DNA of 64,000 bases from Diploptera punctata (GCA_030220185.1 JASPKZ010008350.1:697001-761000); one strand, 5' to 3'. Positions 42,055-53,364 are shown, counted from the stretch's first letter. Made by a program: numbers and translations. Notes: a model not told the origin generated them from the letters alone.

Positions 42055-42612
42055 AGGATCAATTCTGAAAATGCATGATATTATGCATTACAGAGACTTT
42101 TGACGTCCCAACTCCTTTCAAAAAAAGTTAAACTGAAAATATTAAAACCATCATTCAACCAGTTATATTATATGGATGCGAAACATGGACTCTGACTTTA
42201 AGGTTGGAAAGGAGATTACGAGTAGGCCTATTTAAGAATAAAGTTCTTAGGAAATTTTTTGGACCAAAGAAAGATGAACAAACAGGTGAATGGAGAAGAC
42301 TAATTAACAGTGAACTACATGGTTTTTATAGAAAGCCAGATATGATAAGAACAGTAAAGTCTCATAGACTGCGATGGACATGACATGTGGCACGAATGGG
42401 GAATGAAAGACGTGCATGGAAGCTTCTCGTAGGAAAAGCAGGGGGAAAACGCCTAGTTGGTAGACCAAGAATGAAGTGGGAGAATAACATTAACTATGAT
42501 TTGTGGGAAGTAGATTATGCAGGGAATGATTGGAAAAACATTAGCCCAGGATAGGGATGTATGGAGAGCTTTTGTCCGCTTGGCCATGAACCTACGGGTT
42601 CGATAGTGTCAG
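42055..42612 (+). mobile_element. LINE-A 3' end
   Basis: ATTCTGAAAATGCATGATAT, the GCGAAACATGGACTCTGAC block, GGACCAAAGAAAGATGAACA, the GTAGACCAAGAATG block and the end ACGGGTTCGATAGTGTCAG. Frameshifts prevent a continuous frame. A TAGGCCTA micro-insertion lies at 42223-42230. Confidence 0.9.
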
Positions 42613-42700
42613 ATATATTACGGAAATCGGACCATACATTCTACTTGCTGAGGAATTCGCTTAGTCTACGCAGTTGCTGCGTGACGGACTTTTCTAATAA
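42613..42700. repeat. Unclassified repeat shared with 2.2 kb
   Basis: GCTGAGGAATTCGCTTAGTC and TACGCAGTTGCTGCGTGACG parallel 2222-2262. The second word is a palindrome. Confidence 0.6.
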
Positions 42701-43192
42701 TGTAATGAAGAGTGATATATAATTAATTAGTTTGTCCTAGTTTTCTAGTTGCTCTCAGTGTTGTTTTATTGTTTTTTTGTGGTGTGTCATGTGTCAGAGT
42801 GTCTAGCACTCTGTGAAACGGAAACACAACCTCGACACTCAGCAAGACTTGTTCTTCACGTCTCAATCCATGTTCACTTCTTCCAGTCACTTCTAATTTG
42901 TCTCACAATTTATTTAATGAATGTCTTGTTTCCTTCTACAGATCCCTCTCCTTGATGGTCATCAGCTTTGTAAAATGCAAGCCAAAGAAAATAATTAATT
43001 GGCATTTCTTCAAACTAAGAATTTCCTCTCCATTCCATTTTTCTATTACATGATCATCATCATCATCACTTCCTGTTTCGGCTTTTACAGCAGCTGAAGA
43101 CAACTCTTTAAGTTTTTTTTTTTCCCCAAATTTTTTCTTAGTCACTGTTTTGTATTCTCACCTTGTTGTCAAAAGCGAGAAATTATCAATCT
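42701..43192. other. No recognised gene
   Basis: Frames 42749-42955 plus and 42936-43145 minus show no recognisable domain. Confidence 0.5.
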
Positions 43193-43194
43193 AA

Positions 43195-43271
<77 letters not shown>

Positions 43272-43306
43272 TAATAATAATATTAATAATAATAATAATA
43301 ATAATT
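43193..43306. repeat. AAT trinucleotide array
   Basis: About 37 AAT units with a few substitutions. Confidence 0.93.
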
Positions 43307-43485
43307 CAATGTTTATCTATACTTTTGTGATTTATATCTTCGAAGGAGAAAGCGCCGAACTCATTACGAATATATTAATTTCGAAGATTATCTAATTTGG
43401 AATATTCTACAACAATTGAGTAGCTTCCAGAGGTTGTAACCCTCATTTTTTGCAATGTTTTCGAAATGTCAAAACTTCACCTTCA

Positions 43486-44017
43486 TAAGTAATGCACGAG
43501 TGAATTCCAATTTATCTAGAGGATTTGGAAATCAAGATTGGGATTTGTTAGGACTATTTAACGAATAAAATTATGCTGTTTACTCAAAAGTCATTATTTA
43601 AATATAGTTAGTATTTTAAAATATTTATGTATTTAATGTAAGCGGTAATGTTTGGAAAGAAATCAGAAATGTTAGGTTATGTATATTCACTGCCACTTGA
43701 TCATACTATTTATTGCCAAATAGGATCGCAATATTGCAAGAATGCACCCAAGTGGAGAAATAATGAAACACATCAAACTGTATATTATAATCAACATTAT
43801 AGGTTATTAATTAATTTTTTAGTAATCAACTCAGTAATATCAAGGAATCTGTTCATTATTTGCTATATTCAATGTATTTGTTGGAGAAAAATAATGCTCT
43901 GAGCTGTTCAGAATATTAAAAAGGAGGAGCTTTCTTTATCACAAAAGCAGGAGCTAATAAAGATAAATCGATAACAAGATTGGTATTTGATTACCATTTA
44001 GGGCATGAGTTAAATAG
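43486..44017 (-). mobile_element. TGA element copy 2 (532 bp)
   Basis: Reverse orientation relative to the 11.2-kb copy, with TCA at both edges (43483-43485 and 44018-44020). It shares GGATTTGGAAATCAAGATTG, GTTAGGACTATTTAACGAAT, TGCACCCAAGTGGAGAAATA, AAAGGAGGAGCTTTCTTTAT and GGGCATGAGTTAAATAG. The terminal hairpin is decayed. Confidence 0.78.
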
Positions 44018-44120
44018 TCATTTAAAAGTACTTGTACCTTTATAACATTTTAAAAATTGTGGCTAAAGCATCCACGTTCCACAGTGTCAGTGAATGTATA
44101 TATATATATATATATATATA
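44018..44120. repeat. LINE-A tail remnant and TA repeat
   Basis: CACAGTGTCAGTGAATG (about 44080) resembles the LINE-A terminus. TA repeats occupy 44097-44120. Confidence 0.6.
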
Positions 44121-44889
44121 AAGTTATTAAATATAACTAATTGATCAATAAATAAAACCATAATAAACCTAATTAGGTCACATTAGGTCACACAGGAGCC
44201 AATCACAAGGAACCCAACATGCTACTGGACACAGCCGCGGAAAGAATGATTGACGCATACTACACAATATATATTTATTTATTTAAACTATTCAAAGTGT
44301 TTCCAACACTTCAAAATTTATTCACATGGGGTTAATGGGCTCGGCCTTCGTACCCATGTCGACAAAATTTACAGTGTCGACAGAACTGGATAGTAGCCGC
44401 CTTAAAAAAAGCCGCATTCTGTGCAGATTTGTTCGTTTGTTCTTGATTGAACGTTTGTTCTTTATTCTTGATTGATTCTTGATTATTAAATATAAAATTG
44501 GTACCTGGTAAGTCATTCGTCCTCAACTAAATCATTAAACTTCACCCAGAAATTCCAATATGGAGGCCTTTCAAAATCAATGTTTTATCCTCTGCATTTT
44601 AACTGGTACTGACGTTGTTGTACAGGTTGTACAACGGGTTTATGTCTGCGGGTATGTTTTCATTGAGTAGGTCTGTATTTTTTGTTTCTTTTAGAATCTC
44701 TATATATTCAAAAATGCTGATTCTGTTGTTATTATACGCTCTGTGTAACACTGACAGAGAGTTATCATTTTATCGAACTGATGACCTGTTTCTAATATGT
44801 GTTTGGCAAAATTTGATTTTTTTTTCGTTATCAATAATTTTTTAAAAATGTTCAGAGTTTTATATTTATGTTCAATTTTATATTTAATA
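44121..44889. other. No recognised gene
   Basis: Frames of 60-76 codons have no recognisable domains. Confidence 0.5.
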
Positions 44890-44950
44890 TCTTATTACAT
44901 AACCTCAACGGTGCTTTAATATGAATTTTAAAAGTGATGATTTTTAAAGT
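44890..44950. repeat. Fragment shared with 2.13 kb
   Basis: CATAACCTCAACGGTGCTTT and ATATGAATTTTAAAAGT parallel 2126-2172. Confidence 0.6.
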
Positions 44951-45630
44951 TATACAGTAGCTATAATCTTTGTTGACTAGAATTCAGATTCGTAAAATAA
45001 CACCAAGCCTAAATTAGTGCTTCTGGCAAAATTTAATCGGTCTTCACCATCCGAGTAATATCTATTTTGCCTACTATATAGATGTCTTATTGACTGACAT
45101 ATGTGGGGAAATAAGCTTAACTCAATTAGCTTGGTCAAGAAATTTCCTCTAGCGAAGAACTCATGTCTCTACGACGGACGTAGGGGGTATATACATACAT
45201 ATAATCTTTGTTACTTTTTAAAATAAAATAGTTAATTTTATCACAATTTTAAATCACATGGTATCCTAGGTATTTAAGATCCGAAATGTATTTTTAAATG
45301 TAGATCTAATGTAACTTTTATAAAATTGGAGAATTTATCTTGAAAACTAGAACTTTACTTTTAGGAAACATTTTGTAATCATTATCTTCACTTAATTTTC
45401 AAGTCAAACAACTGTACTTTTCTGAAAAAAAAAAGCCACTTGATTTTACGATAAGTAATTATAATTAATATACGAAATGTTTTCTGAAATACTTCAGATT
45501 TAAGTCTAAAATGTTAAGTATTTATTATTATTGAAAATGATAAAATAATAAACAATTAACTGTCATAAAATCGTATTAAATAAACCCATGGCACGAATGC
45601 TTCGTAGGGTAAGATCGGCTGAAATTCTTA
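44951..45630. other. No recognised gene
   Basis: AT-rich, no supportable feature. Confidence 0.5.
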
Positions 45631-45704
45631 CCACCGCTTGTTTAAAAGTCAAAGCAGGAGAGAACACCAGAAATGTCGAAGTGGCAACCTGGAGCATTAA
45701 AAAT

Positions 45705-45771
<67 letters not shown>

Positions 45772-45790
45772 GTAATAATAATAATAGCTA
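45631..45790 (+). mobile_element. SINE-1A 3' terminus with long TAA tail
   Basis: GAGAACACCAGAAATGTCGA, AGTGGCAACCTGGAGCATTA and then about 28 TAA/AAT units (45703-45788). It shows the natural tail of type A. The tail microsatellite then received SINE-1B at 45795. Confidence 0.82.
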
Positions 45791-45794
45791 CAGG

Positions 45795-46140
45795 TCCACC
45801 GCTGTGGTCTCGAGGTAGCGTGCTGCCTTCTCACGCAGCGGGCCCGGGTTCGATCCCCGATCGGGGCAGTTTTCCTGGGTGAGGATTTTATCGGGGTTTT
45901 TCCTCACCTGTAAGACAAATGTCAGAAAAACCTTAAGGCCCAAACGGTCCCCGAAATCATATGGCCATCATCATCGTCATCATCCTTATCATTATCATCG
46001 TCATCATCATCCTTCACCGGTGTGGAAAGCAAAGGGAAGCTACCACACCTATAATTCCCTAGTAAAGCTGCAAGCATAGCATAAAAATTCTATGATTGCA
46101 GTGAAGGACCTGCCTTCGGGCAGAATTACTATGGATGGAA
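45795..46140 (+). mobile_element. SINE-1B, full length
   Basis: Complete head TCCACCGCTGTGGTCTCGAG, box B GGGTTCGATCCCC, shared body, then the B half (CACCGGTGTGGAAAGCAAAG, TAATTCCCTAGTAAAGCTGC, CTTCGGGCAGAATTACTATG). About 345 bp. Confidence 0.92.
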
Positions 46141-46192
46141 TATCTACAGTAGCTGATTGTTTCTTCAAAGAATAAATGTTGAAAAAATATAT

Positions 46193-46272
46193 CTTCCCTC
46201 AAATCATGGTTAATGTTATTCTGCCACCTCATTCTTGGTCTACCAACGGGCACCTTCCCTCTGATTTTACTA
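46193..46272 (-). mobile_element. LINE-A internal fragment
   Basis: TTCCCTCAAATCATGGTTAA, CATTCTTGGTCTACCAACGG and CCTTCCCTCTG match the reversed NYDLRE-RPRMRW region of LINE-A. Confidence 0.75.
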
Positions 46273-46287
46273 CAATTATTATAATTA

Positions 46288-46932
46288 CAGCAAAACCTGT
46301 CTATGAAGGTACATGACGGTTCCTTAAATATATATCCGTCTTGGCAGTTTTCCTTCTTATAAAGGGTTCCCAAATTACAATCTTAAATTTTCTCACGCAG
46401 TCTAAGGGTTTAACATGCACGCTTTAAAGACATAACGTATTAACTGAAATACAGACAAAATAATGTATGCAATACAGCTCAGTTTACACGGCAATACAAA
46501 ACAACTTTATTACACAAAAGCGAGAAGGAACTCAACTACAGGAAGACTGAAGAGTTTCCCAACTCCCTCGCAGGAACGTAAGCAGGCAAGTAAAAGTGAG
46601 GGATTGCCCGCTGTCACACATAAGCAAGGGTATCCCCACAATACAATGGCAACACAAGAAGGTAAAACGATATAATGCAGAAAGCGTCATATGCAGAATT
46701 TTTACGTGTGGTCATTAATACTGTATTTAGAACGTGCTTAAGAATAATTTTCCGTGTTACTGAGGAAAAAATTAACTATTGGTACTTTAAAAACTATTGC
46801 GTTTACGTGTTATGAAGGTTTCCGGCTTATACAGGACGATTTTACATATAAAATCGTACCGTTCTGGAGATTTTTTTTTCGTCACTACAGGTTTCCTTCT
46901 TATACAGATTCTGGCTAAGACAGGTTTTACTG
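46288..46932 (-). mobile_element. Pogo/Tigger-like non-autonomous element, complete (645 bp)
   Basis: Both ends are preserved: CAGCAAAACCTGTCT at the left and AGACAGGTTTTACTG at the right, flanked by TA (46286-46287 and 46933-46934). The CAGTAAAACCTGTCT type end with a TA duplication fits pogo/Tigger elements by family knowledge. Subterminal repeats (CTTATAAAGG, CCTTCTTATACAG) mirror each other. The 70-codon frame inside (46463-46675) has no transposase motif, so the element is internally deleted. Confidence 0.83.
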
Positions 46933-47293
46933 TATTATTATAAACAAAGGTGGAGAAATAAATAAAAACTTGAGATTAAATAACAGGCTCAGCGGAGCCT
47001 AAACCTAAAATGTTCATTAATCTAATGATGAATAATAGAATAATATTGATCCAGCAAGAACAATTAGGAGCTACTATTTAATTTAACTACGCTCTTTAGC
47101 AACACAGGTCTTAACAACACAATTCAAAGCTGAGGGCGAAAGACCGACAAATTTTGTTCACAGCCCTCTTTTTTCAGGCTTGAGATTATTTTATATGTAA
47201 ATCTACAATTCCGCCAAAGAACCTTTATATTAATTAATTTATTAATAATATGGTAAGAAAAATAGAAAATTGCTAATAATTGCCCTGTAATGT
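46933..47293. other. No recognised gene
   Basis: No supportable feature. Confidence 0.45.
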
Positions 47294-47630
47294 TATCCAT
47301 CCTTCCAGAATAATTCTGCCCGAGGGCAGGTCACTTACTGCAATCATAGCATTTTTATTCTAGGTCTATGCTTTGCAGCTTTACTAGGGAATTATAGATG
47401 TGGCAGCTTCCCGTTGCTTTCCACACTGGTGAAAGATGATGATAATGATAAGAATGACGATGATGGCCGGATGATTTTCGGGGACCGTTGGGCCTTAAGC
47501 TTCCTGACATTTGTCTTACAGGCGAGGAAAAAACCCGAAAAACCTTACCCAGGAGCTTGTCCCGACCGGGATTCGAACCCGGGCCCGCTGCGTGATATCG
47601 CAGCGCGCCACCTGGAGACCACAGCGGTGA
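47294..47630 (-). mobile_element. SINE-1B, full length, minus strand
   Basis: From TATCCATCCTTCCAG to the reversed head end ACCACAGCGGTGA, with reversed box B GGGATTCGAACCCGG. It carries a 6-bp GGTCTA insertion (TAGGTCTA at 47361-47368) that other copies lack. Confidence 0.9.
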
Positions 47631-47689
47631 ACATTGTAATGATATAATATGTTCAATTCTAGTCAATAAAATTACTGTATTTTCTTGCT

Positions 47690-48480
47690 ATCATCATCAT
47701 CATAGTACATTCACGAATTTAGGCCATTTGTTGACCTGTTTCGGCCTCAAGAGAAACACAATCCAGAAGTCTTTTGAGTGGACGTCCTGATCTTCTTCTT
47801 CCTGCAAGTTGATATCTTAACATTAGTTTGGGTATTCTGTGATCTTCCATTCGATGAACATGTTGTATCCATCTTGGACTTATAATCAGAAATTTTGTTT
47901 TCTAAAGATTCCATGTGTAATTCTTCTAAGATGTCTTCATTTTTTTGTGATCTAGTAGTGTGTATCCTGCAGTCCTCCGAAGATATCTCATTTCAGCAGA
48001 TCTAAGTCTCTGTATATCCTTCTGTTTCAACGTCCATACTTCGCTACCATACAAAAGAGTTGGAAGAGCCAGTGTTTTATACACTTTCAGTCTTGAATGC
48101 TTTTGGACTAACTGTGGCTTGAAGATAGGATTTATTAACCCTAAAATTCTTAAAAATTTAGATATTTTTGCATTTACATCCTTTTCTTCTTCATATGAGA
48201 TATTGCATCCTAGATATGTAAAATTATTCACCTGCTCCAAAATTTTATTGTCCAGTACAATTTTACTTCTGACAGGATCTACACCTTGAAATGCCATAAT
48301 TTTTGTTTTTTCTGTAGATATCTTTAATCCATATTCTTCTGTAATTTTGTTAAGTTCATACAGACCTTTCTGTAGATTATCTTCGGAATTTGCTATTATT
48401 ATTTGGTCTTCTGCAAACAATAGGGTGTTTAATTTTATATTTTCTGATATTCTTATTCCAAATTTATATGTTTTGAAATC
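47690..48480 (-). mobile_element. LINE-B, longest copy, with a mutated catalytic box
   Basis: The frame 48420-47926 on the minus strand encodes MFAEDQIIIANSEDNLQKGL, a YGLKISTEKTKIMAFQG segment, NNFTYLGCNISYEEEKDVN and LYGSEVWTLKQKDIQRLRSA, then the MRYLRRTAGYTLLDHKK segment. It is the RT palm, thumb and C-terminal region. The catalytic FADD box reads FAED: the first aspartate is glutamate, which would disable metal binding. The frame shifts near 47930. The GRPLK-like end follows, with a CATCATCAT tail at about 47693. Confidence 0.92.
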
Positions 48481-48580
48481 TTCCTTTATATTAGTTTAAC
48501 TTCTGCTTTTGTAACACTTTTTACATTACTCATGCTACCCGGGCCTTGGCACTACTTGTAGGGAGAGGATTTTATCCCTT

Positions 48581-48581
48581 A

Positions 48582-48651
<70 letters not shown>
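48581..48651. repeat. AC then AT dinucleotide repeats
   Basis: About 17 AC units followed by about 14 TA units. Confidence 0.92.
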
Positions 48652-48654
<3 letters not shown>

Positions 48655-48754
48655 CAGATCACGTATGAAACAGCACGAAAATTTAAGACAAGGAAGGCAC
48701 ACCATTCAATCATACTGTATATGTATTCACACTAAATAAGCCGAACACGATATG

Positions 48755-48935
48755 GATTACTATGATGGCCAGATGGGGTTCGGGAACTATTTGGGATTAA
48801 GGTTTCCTGACATTTGTCTTACAGGTAAGGAAAAATCTTGAAGAAACTCATCCATGAAACTTGTACCCATCGACGATTAAATCCGAACCCGTCTAGTGAG
48901 AAACAACGAAGTTTCCATTAGATCACATAGGTGGT
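48755..48935 (-). mobile_element. SINE-1 5' half, strongly diverged
   Basis: TTTCCTGACATTTGTCTTAC is intact, but box B is decayed (GATTAAATCCGAACCCG) and the head retains only GATCACATAGGTGG. It is an old copy. Confidence 0.72.
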
Positions 48936-49064
48936 CACTATATTTACTATAATTCAGAATAATATTTTTTTTAATTCGAGTATTTTTTTTTGTCCAATGC
49001 CATCAGGTTGTCTTTAATGATATTTCTGGCTTCCTCCTCTTACACTGATTGAACTATAATCCAT

Positions 49065-49175
49065 TTCCTAGATTGGAGCACTTGGAAGGCGGAGTTAGGT
49101 TACCCCGATGATATGATGGGCGATATATGATAATGGCGTGCCAAGAGAGTCCTTAACCTAAACTTAACCTAAATT
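49065..49175 (-). mobile_element. SINE-1A 3' half
   Basis: GGAGCACTTGGAAGGCGG, GTTACCCCGATGATATGATG, GGCGTGCCAAGAGAGTCCTT and TAACCTAAACTTAACC are the reversed A half. Its 5' half is replaced by an unrelated tRNA-like unit. Confidence 0.78.
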
Positions 49176-49184
49176 CCAGACCAT

Positions 49185-49312
49185 GGGCAACCACAGAAAT
49201 AATTTTCTTTAAGGAAAAATTCCTATGATCTGACCAGGAATCGAACCAGTGACCTCATGAATTGTAGTCAGAAACGCTGACCTCTAGTCCATGAGGCGGA
49301 TCATTGGAGCCC
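49185..49312 (-). mobile_element. tRNA-headed SINE, single copy
   Basis: The minus strand has box A GACTAGAGGTCAGCG and box B CTGGTTCGATTCCTGG with a short body to CTTTAAAGAAAATT. It joins the SINE-1A half on the left. Confidence 0.65.
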
Positions 49313-50172
49313 TTGTGCGGTCAAAAAAGTATGTATGTGAATCAGAGTTAAAAATAATTTCCTGACAAGTCGTGTTCCTGTAAGGCATAAAAGGTTTCAA
49401 GCAGTAAAAATTCCTAATAAAATAAGATGTTAAAAATTAAGAAAAGAAAGAGACGTCCTACATATTTTAGTTAATATAACAAGTGAAAGTGTTCTCAGTG
49501 GAGAAGAAAGTTACATTGAAACGTCTAGACGTCTTTGAAGTTGAAGTGAAGTAATAAACACATACCATGTAATCATTATTATGGATTTTTTTTTTAAGTT
49601 TGAAGACAAATCAATGTTAAGATTAGGTGTTTGGAAAATACGTGTATTATTATATGTGTTAGTACGTCAGAAACCTGTCTGTTTACGAGTTCCTCGACGT
49701 CACTTCGTTATTCTTATTAGTTATAAGGCTACTGTAATCAAATACAGTTCGTGCATTAGTACTGCCTAATCTCACAACACGTAATTATACAATTGATATC
49801 ACGTCCACCTATAATCACTAATAATAATTTTAATACGTATTCATTTCAATATAGTAATTATATTACGATACAAGTGAGGTAAGCACTTGTTACTGATCGA
49901 GAAAAAGTTTGAAAAAAAACGAGGCGCTTGCGCCGAGTTTTTCAATTTTCGAGATCTGTTACGTGCTTAGCTCATGTGTATTGCATACTATATTTTGGTC
50001 GATGTAACTAATTTTTATTAAATATAATAATTAATGAATTAAAATATTGGATGGATGTAAATGACTTCTTTGAGAAAGAAACATCTATTTAGCTTTTCAT
50101 TTGTTTTATTATAAGCAAGGATTGTTGGCTGTGCAGACATTTTTATATCTAGTACGGTGAGTAGAATCAATT
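49313..50172. other. No recognised gene; hairpin at 49919-49940
   Basis: GAGGCGCTTGCGCCGAG forms a small GC hairpin. The flanking CAAGTGAGGTAAGCACTTG is also palindromic. Neither is assigned. Confidence 0.45.
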
Positions 50173-50175
50173 TGA

Positions 50176-50614
50176 CTATTTAACTCATGCCCCAAATGGG
50201 AGTCAATGACCAATCACGTTTCGATGATTTCTGTTTTACAACCAATCAGAGTCGTGTTTCACCAAATATTTATCAGTGTTATAATTACCATATTAAAGAA
50301 AGCTCCTCCTTACAATATTGCGTTCCTTTGGCAATAAATAGTATGATCTGGTTGCAGTGATAAACAAAAGAAGCAGTAGAAGCGTACCTATCGTTTCTCA
50401 TTTGTTTTCAAACATCGCCGTTTACATTAAATATATACATATTTTAAAATAACTATAGTTAAGTAATGATTTGTGAGTAAAAAGCTTAATTTTATTCGTT
50501 AAATAGTCCTAACAAATGCCACTCTTGATTTCCAAATTCTCTAGATAAATTCACTCCTCACTTCGTGAGTCGTGAATTTATCGATAATTTGGAAATCACT
50601 CGTGGCATTACTTA
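50176..50614 (+). mobile_element. TGA element copy 3 (439 bp, internally deleted)
   Basis: Starts CTATTTAACTCATGCCCC and ends CGTGGCATTACTTA with TGA at both edges (50173-50175 and 50615-50617). The middle of the 11.2-kb copy is missing. The 3' hairpin is extended by an inner stem (GATAAATTCAC / GTGAATTTATC) around CACTTCGTGAG. Confidence 0.8.
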
Positions 50615-50771
50615 TGATAATTTTATTATGGAAGGAGTCATGGGTCCTGCGCCTGCTATTCACATACTTTTTCACCACAAAATAATATCGAAAGAATATT
50701 CCCTTATTAGTGACAGGCTCAACTACCAGGTCACTTCCGAGAAAATACGGATAAGTAAGTCAATATACAAT
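50615..50771. other. No recognised feature
   Basis: The plus frame 50565-50939 runs from the TGA element into SINE-3 and is accidental. Confidence 0.4.
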
Positions 50772-51085
50772 CCGCGCCGTAGCCGAGTGATTAAGGCAGG
50801 AAGCCCCTTGGCGCAGAGCTACGGGACTTGCGCTGGTTCGAGTCTCCATGGGGGAAGAAATTTTCTCATGGTATTTCGGCCAGTATGGGACCGGTGCCCA
50901 CCCAGCATCGTGAGGCAATTGGGTAGCTACAATAAGTAGCGGCTCCAGGTTGAGGAACTAGCTATAACGGCTGGGGGACTCGACATGCTAACCGCATGTC
51001 ACCCCTACACTGGCTGTTGATCATCTACCTCTGTGATTGACACATGTGGATGTGAAGGGCCAGCAGCCGGCTGGTAAAAGGGCAA
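50772..51085 (+). mobile_element. SINE-3, near full length
   Basis: Head CGCGCCGTAGCCGAGTGATT with GGTTCGAGTCTCC, body GGGACCGGTGCCCACCCAGC, GGCTGGGGGACTCGACATGC, tail CACATGTGGATGTGAAGGGC and CAGCAGCCGGC. It is the reference copy of this family in the window. Confidence 0.88.
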
Positions 51086-51644
51086 CCGCTGAAAAGTGGA
51101 AAGACCCTCAATCGGAATCGGAGGAGTCATGGTAGATGATAGAGAAATTGAAGAAGCCTGGAGAGTGGAATGTTCTGCAATAATTCCGGGAAAGTCTGAA
51201 GAAAGGCACGAGTTAGTGTACAAAATATTCAAGAAATTCTTTATTTTACTTACCGAACGTGTGCTTTTTGAGTCCACATAAGCATTGCGATTTCTTTTGT
51301 TTGCATAGCAACCAGGTTAGATGTGGGAACGTTGACTTACTTCCAGTAACAACAATATTGGTAAGTATAAGAAATTAGTCACATCGACCAAAAAGTATAT
51401 TAAAAGTGTCTTTACTCAACATCGTAAAGACAACAAGCAGCTTCTTGAGTTGAAACCAGCGAAATCCGATTAAGAAACAAGAAATTGAGGTTGAGTTACT
51501 GCTTGGAACGAGTCGTGTGAATCGCAGTAGGCCTACTGCTATTGATAGCAAACACTTAAAACTAGTTATAGCTCTCCAGGCCTATAATCTTGCGTCTTTC
51601 ATTAGGCCTATGTGTAATAGTTGGTATAATTATACTTTTCTATC
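51086..51644. other. No recognised gene
   Basis: Overlapping 61- and 90-codon frames (51096-51281 plus, 51005-51277 minus) include SINE-3 tail sequence; no domain is recognised. TAGGCCTA at 51528-51535 and 51603-51610. Confidence 0.45.
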
Positions 51645-51720
51645 TAACTAACTTACTAGCATTATCGAGCCCGGAGGTTCATGGAAGAGCGAACATAAGC
51701 TCTCTACATCCCTAGTACCT
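51645..51720 (-). mobile_element. LINE-A terminal fragment
   Basis: CTAACTAACTTACTAGCATT, ATCGAGCCCGGAGGTTCATG and ACATAAGCTCTCTACATCC represent the last about 75 bp of a reversed LINE-A. Confidence 0.75.
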
Positions 51721-51821
51721 ATGATACGTAAAACAATCTTAAGCCTGAAAAGAGACTCCGGAAAGAAGTTTGTAGGTCACTTTATTTCCAAATTTGAATA
51801 ACAACAGTTACGACTTAGATA

Positions 51822-52402
51822 GGAATGAGATGCACAAAGAAATTAAACACAGGCTCAATTCTAGAAATGCATTCTATTATGCATTGCAGAGACTCTTGAT
51901 GTCCCAACTCCTTTCAAAAACGTTAAACTGAAAAATATATAAAACTACAATTCTACCAGTTATATTATATGGGTGCGAAACATGGACTCTTACTTTAAGG
52001 GAGGAAAGGAGATTACGAGTTTTGAGAATAAAATACTTAGGAAAATTTTTGGACCAAAGAGAGATGAACAGACAGGTGAATGGAGAAGGCTACATACCAA
52101 TGAACTACATGGTCTTTATAGGAAGCCAGATATAATAAGAACAGTTAAGTCTCGTAGACTGCGATGGGCAGGACATGTTGCACGTATGGGGAGTGAAAGA
52201 CGTGCATGGAAGCTTCTTGTAGGAAAGCCAGAGGGGAAAACGTCCAGTTGGTAGACCAAGAATGAGGTGGGAGAATAACATTAACTATGATTTAAGAGAA
52301 GTAGATTATACAGGGAATGATTGGGAAGCATTAGCTCAGGATAGGGATGTATGTCCGCGCGGCCATGAACCTTGTGTTCTATAGTGTCAGTGAGTAAGTA
52401 AG
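51822..52402 (+). mobile_element. LINE-A, 581 bp, young-looking, with target duplication
   Basis: The frame 51973-52254 encodes KILRKIFGPKRDEQTGEWRR, then LHTNELHGLYRKPDIIRTVK, RRLRWAGHVARMGSERRAW and KLLVGKPEGK; after one base gain the frame shifts before the RPRMRW-NNINYDLREVDY segment. The tail is GTCAGTGAGTAAGTAAG. TACGACTTAGATA (51809-51821) and TACGACTTTAGATA (52403-52416) flank it. It is one of the best preserved 3' ends here. Confidence 0.93.
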
Positions 52403-52544
52403 TACGACTTTAGATAGAAAAGAAGGTTATTTGTATCCTGACTCGTTCGTCATATGACGATCATTGTATGTCTTTATATAACCAAGAGGGAATTCCAATG
52501 GAGATTAATTTGTATATGTTTCAATATTTTCAAAAATAATGTTT

Positions 52545-53110
52545 ACTCACTCACTCACACTCACTCACCGTCACTATCGAACCCGTAGATTCACAGCGCG
52601 CGACATGAGCTCTCCATACATCCCCATCCTGAGGTAATGTTTTCAAATCATCTCCTGTATAAACTACTTCCCTAAAATAATTATTAATGTTATTTTCCCA
52701 ACTCATCTTTGGTCTACCAAGTGGATGTTTTTCCTCTTGTTTTCCTACAAGAAGCTTCCATGCTTTCATTCCCCATTCGTGCCACGTGTCCTGTCCGTCG
52801 CAGTCTATGAGTCTTAACTGTTTTTATTATATCTGGTTTCCTATAAAGATTATGTAGCTCGCTGTTATGTAGTTTTCTTCATTCGCCTGTGTGTTCATCT
52901 CTCTTTGGTCCAAAAAGTTTCCCAAGAATTTTATTATTAGATAATCTTAATCTATTCTCCCCCTTAAAGTAATAATCAATGTTTCGCATTAAAATTCTAA
53001 TTATATTTGGGCTAATAATCAAAAATATTATTGATATAACAAATAAAATAAAATATAACTAGGAGAATAACAGTTTTTGAGAGGAGGTGGAACGACAAGA
53101 GTCTTCAAAA
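52545..53110 (-). mobile_element. LINE-A fragment, minus strand
   Basis: Reversed tail (ACTCACTCACTCACAC), then the frame 52551-52769 with MKAWKLLVGKQEEKHPLGRP and EVVYTGDDLKTLPQDGDVWR. It extends to the decayed GTGGAACGACAAGAGTCTTC region. Confidence 0.88.
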
Positions 53111-53364
53111 AGAATATCAGGAGTTTATGGATATCCATGACTATCCCATAAGATTTAATTATCAGTTATGCATTCCTCATACAAGACTGAATGAAGTCAA
53201 AAATGGTACAGAATATCAACATTAAACATAGGCTATTCAAGAGTTTCTTCAGAAGAGCTCATTATTTCGTAAATCAATTTAAAGTAGGCCCTATTACTAA
53301 ATCCGTATATTATTAAAAACTATTTTTATGCTCTTAATTAGTATATTATCTCCAATCAAATATA
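53111..53364. other. No recognised feature
   Basis: Spacer. Confidence 0.4.
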
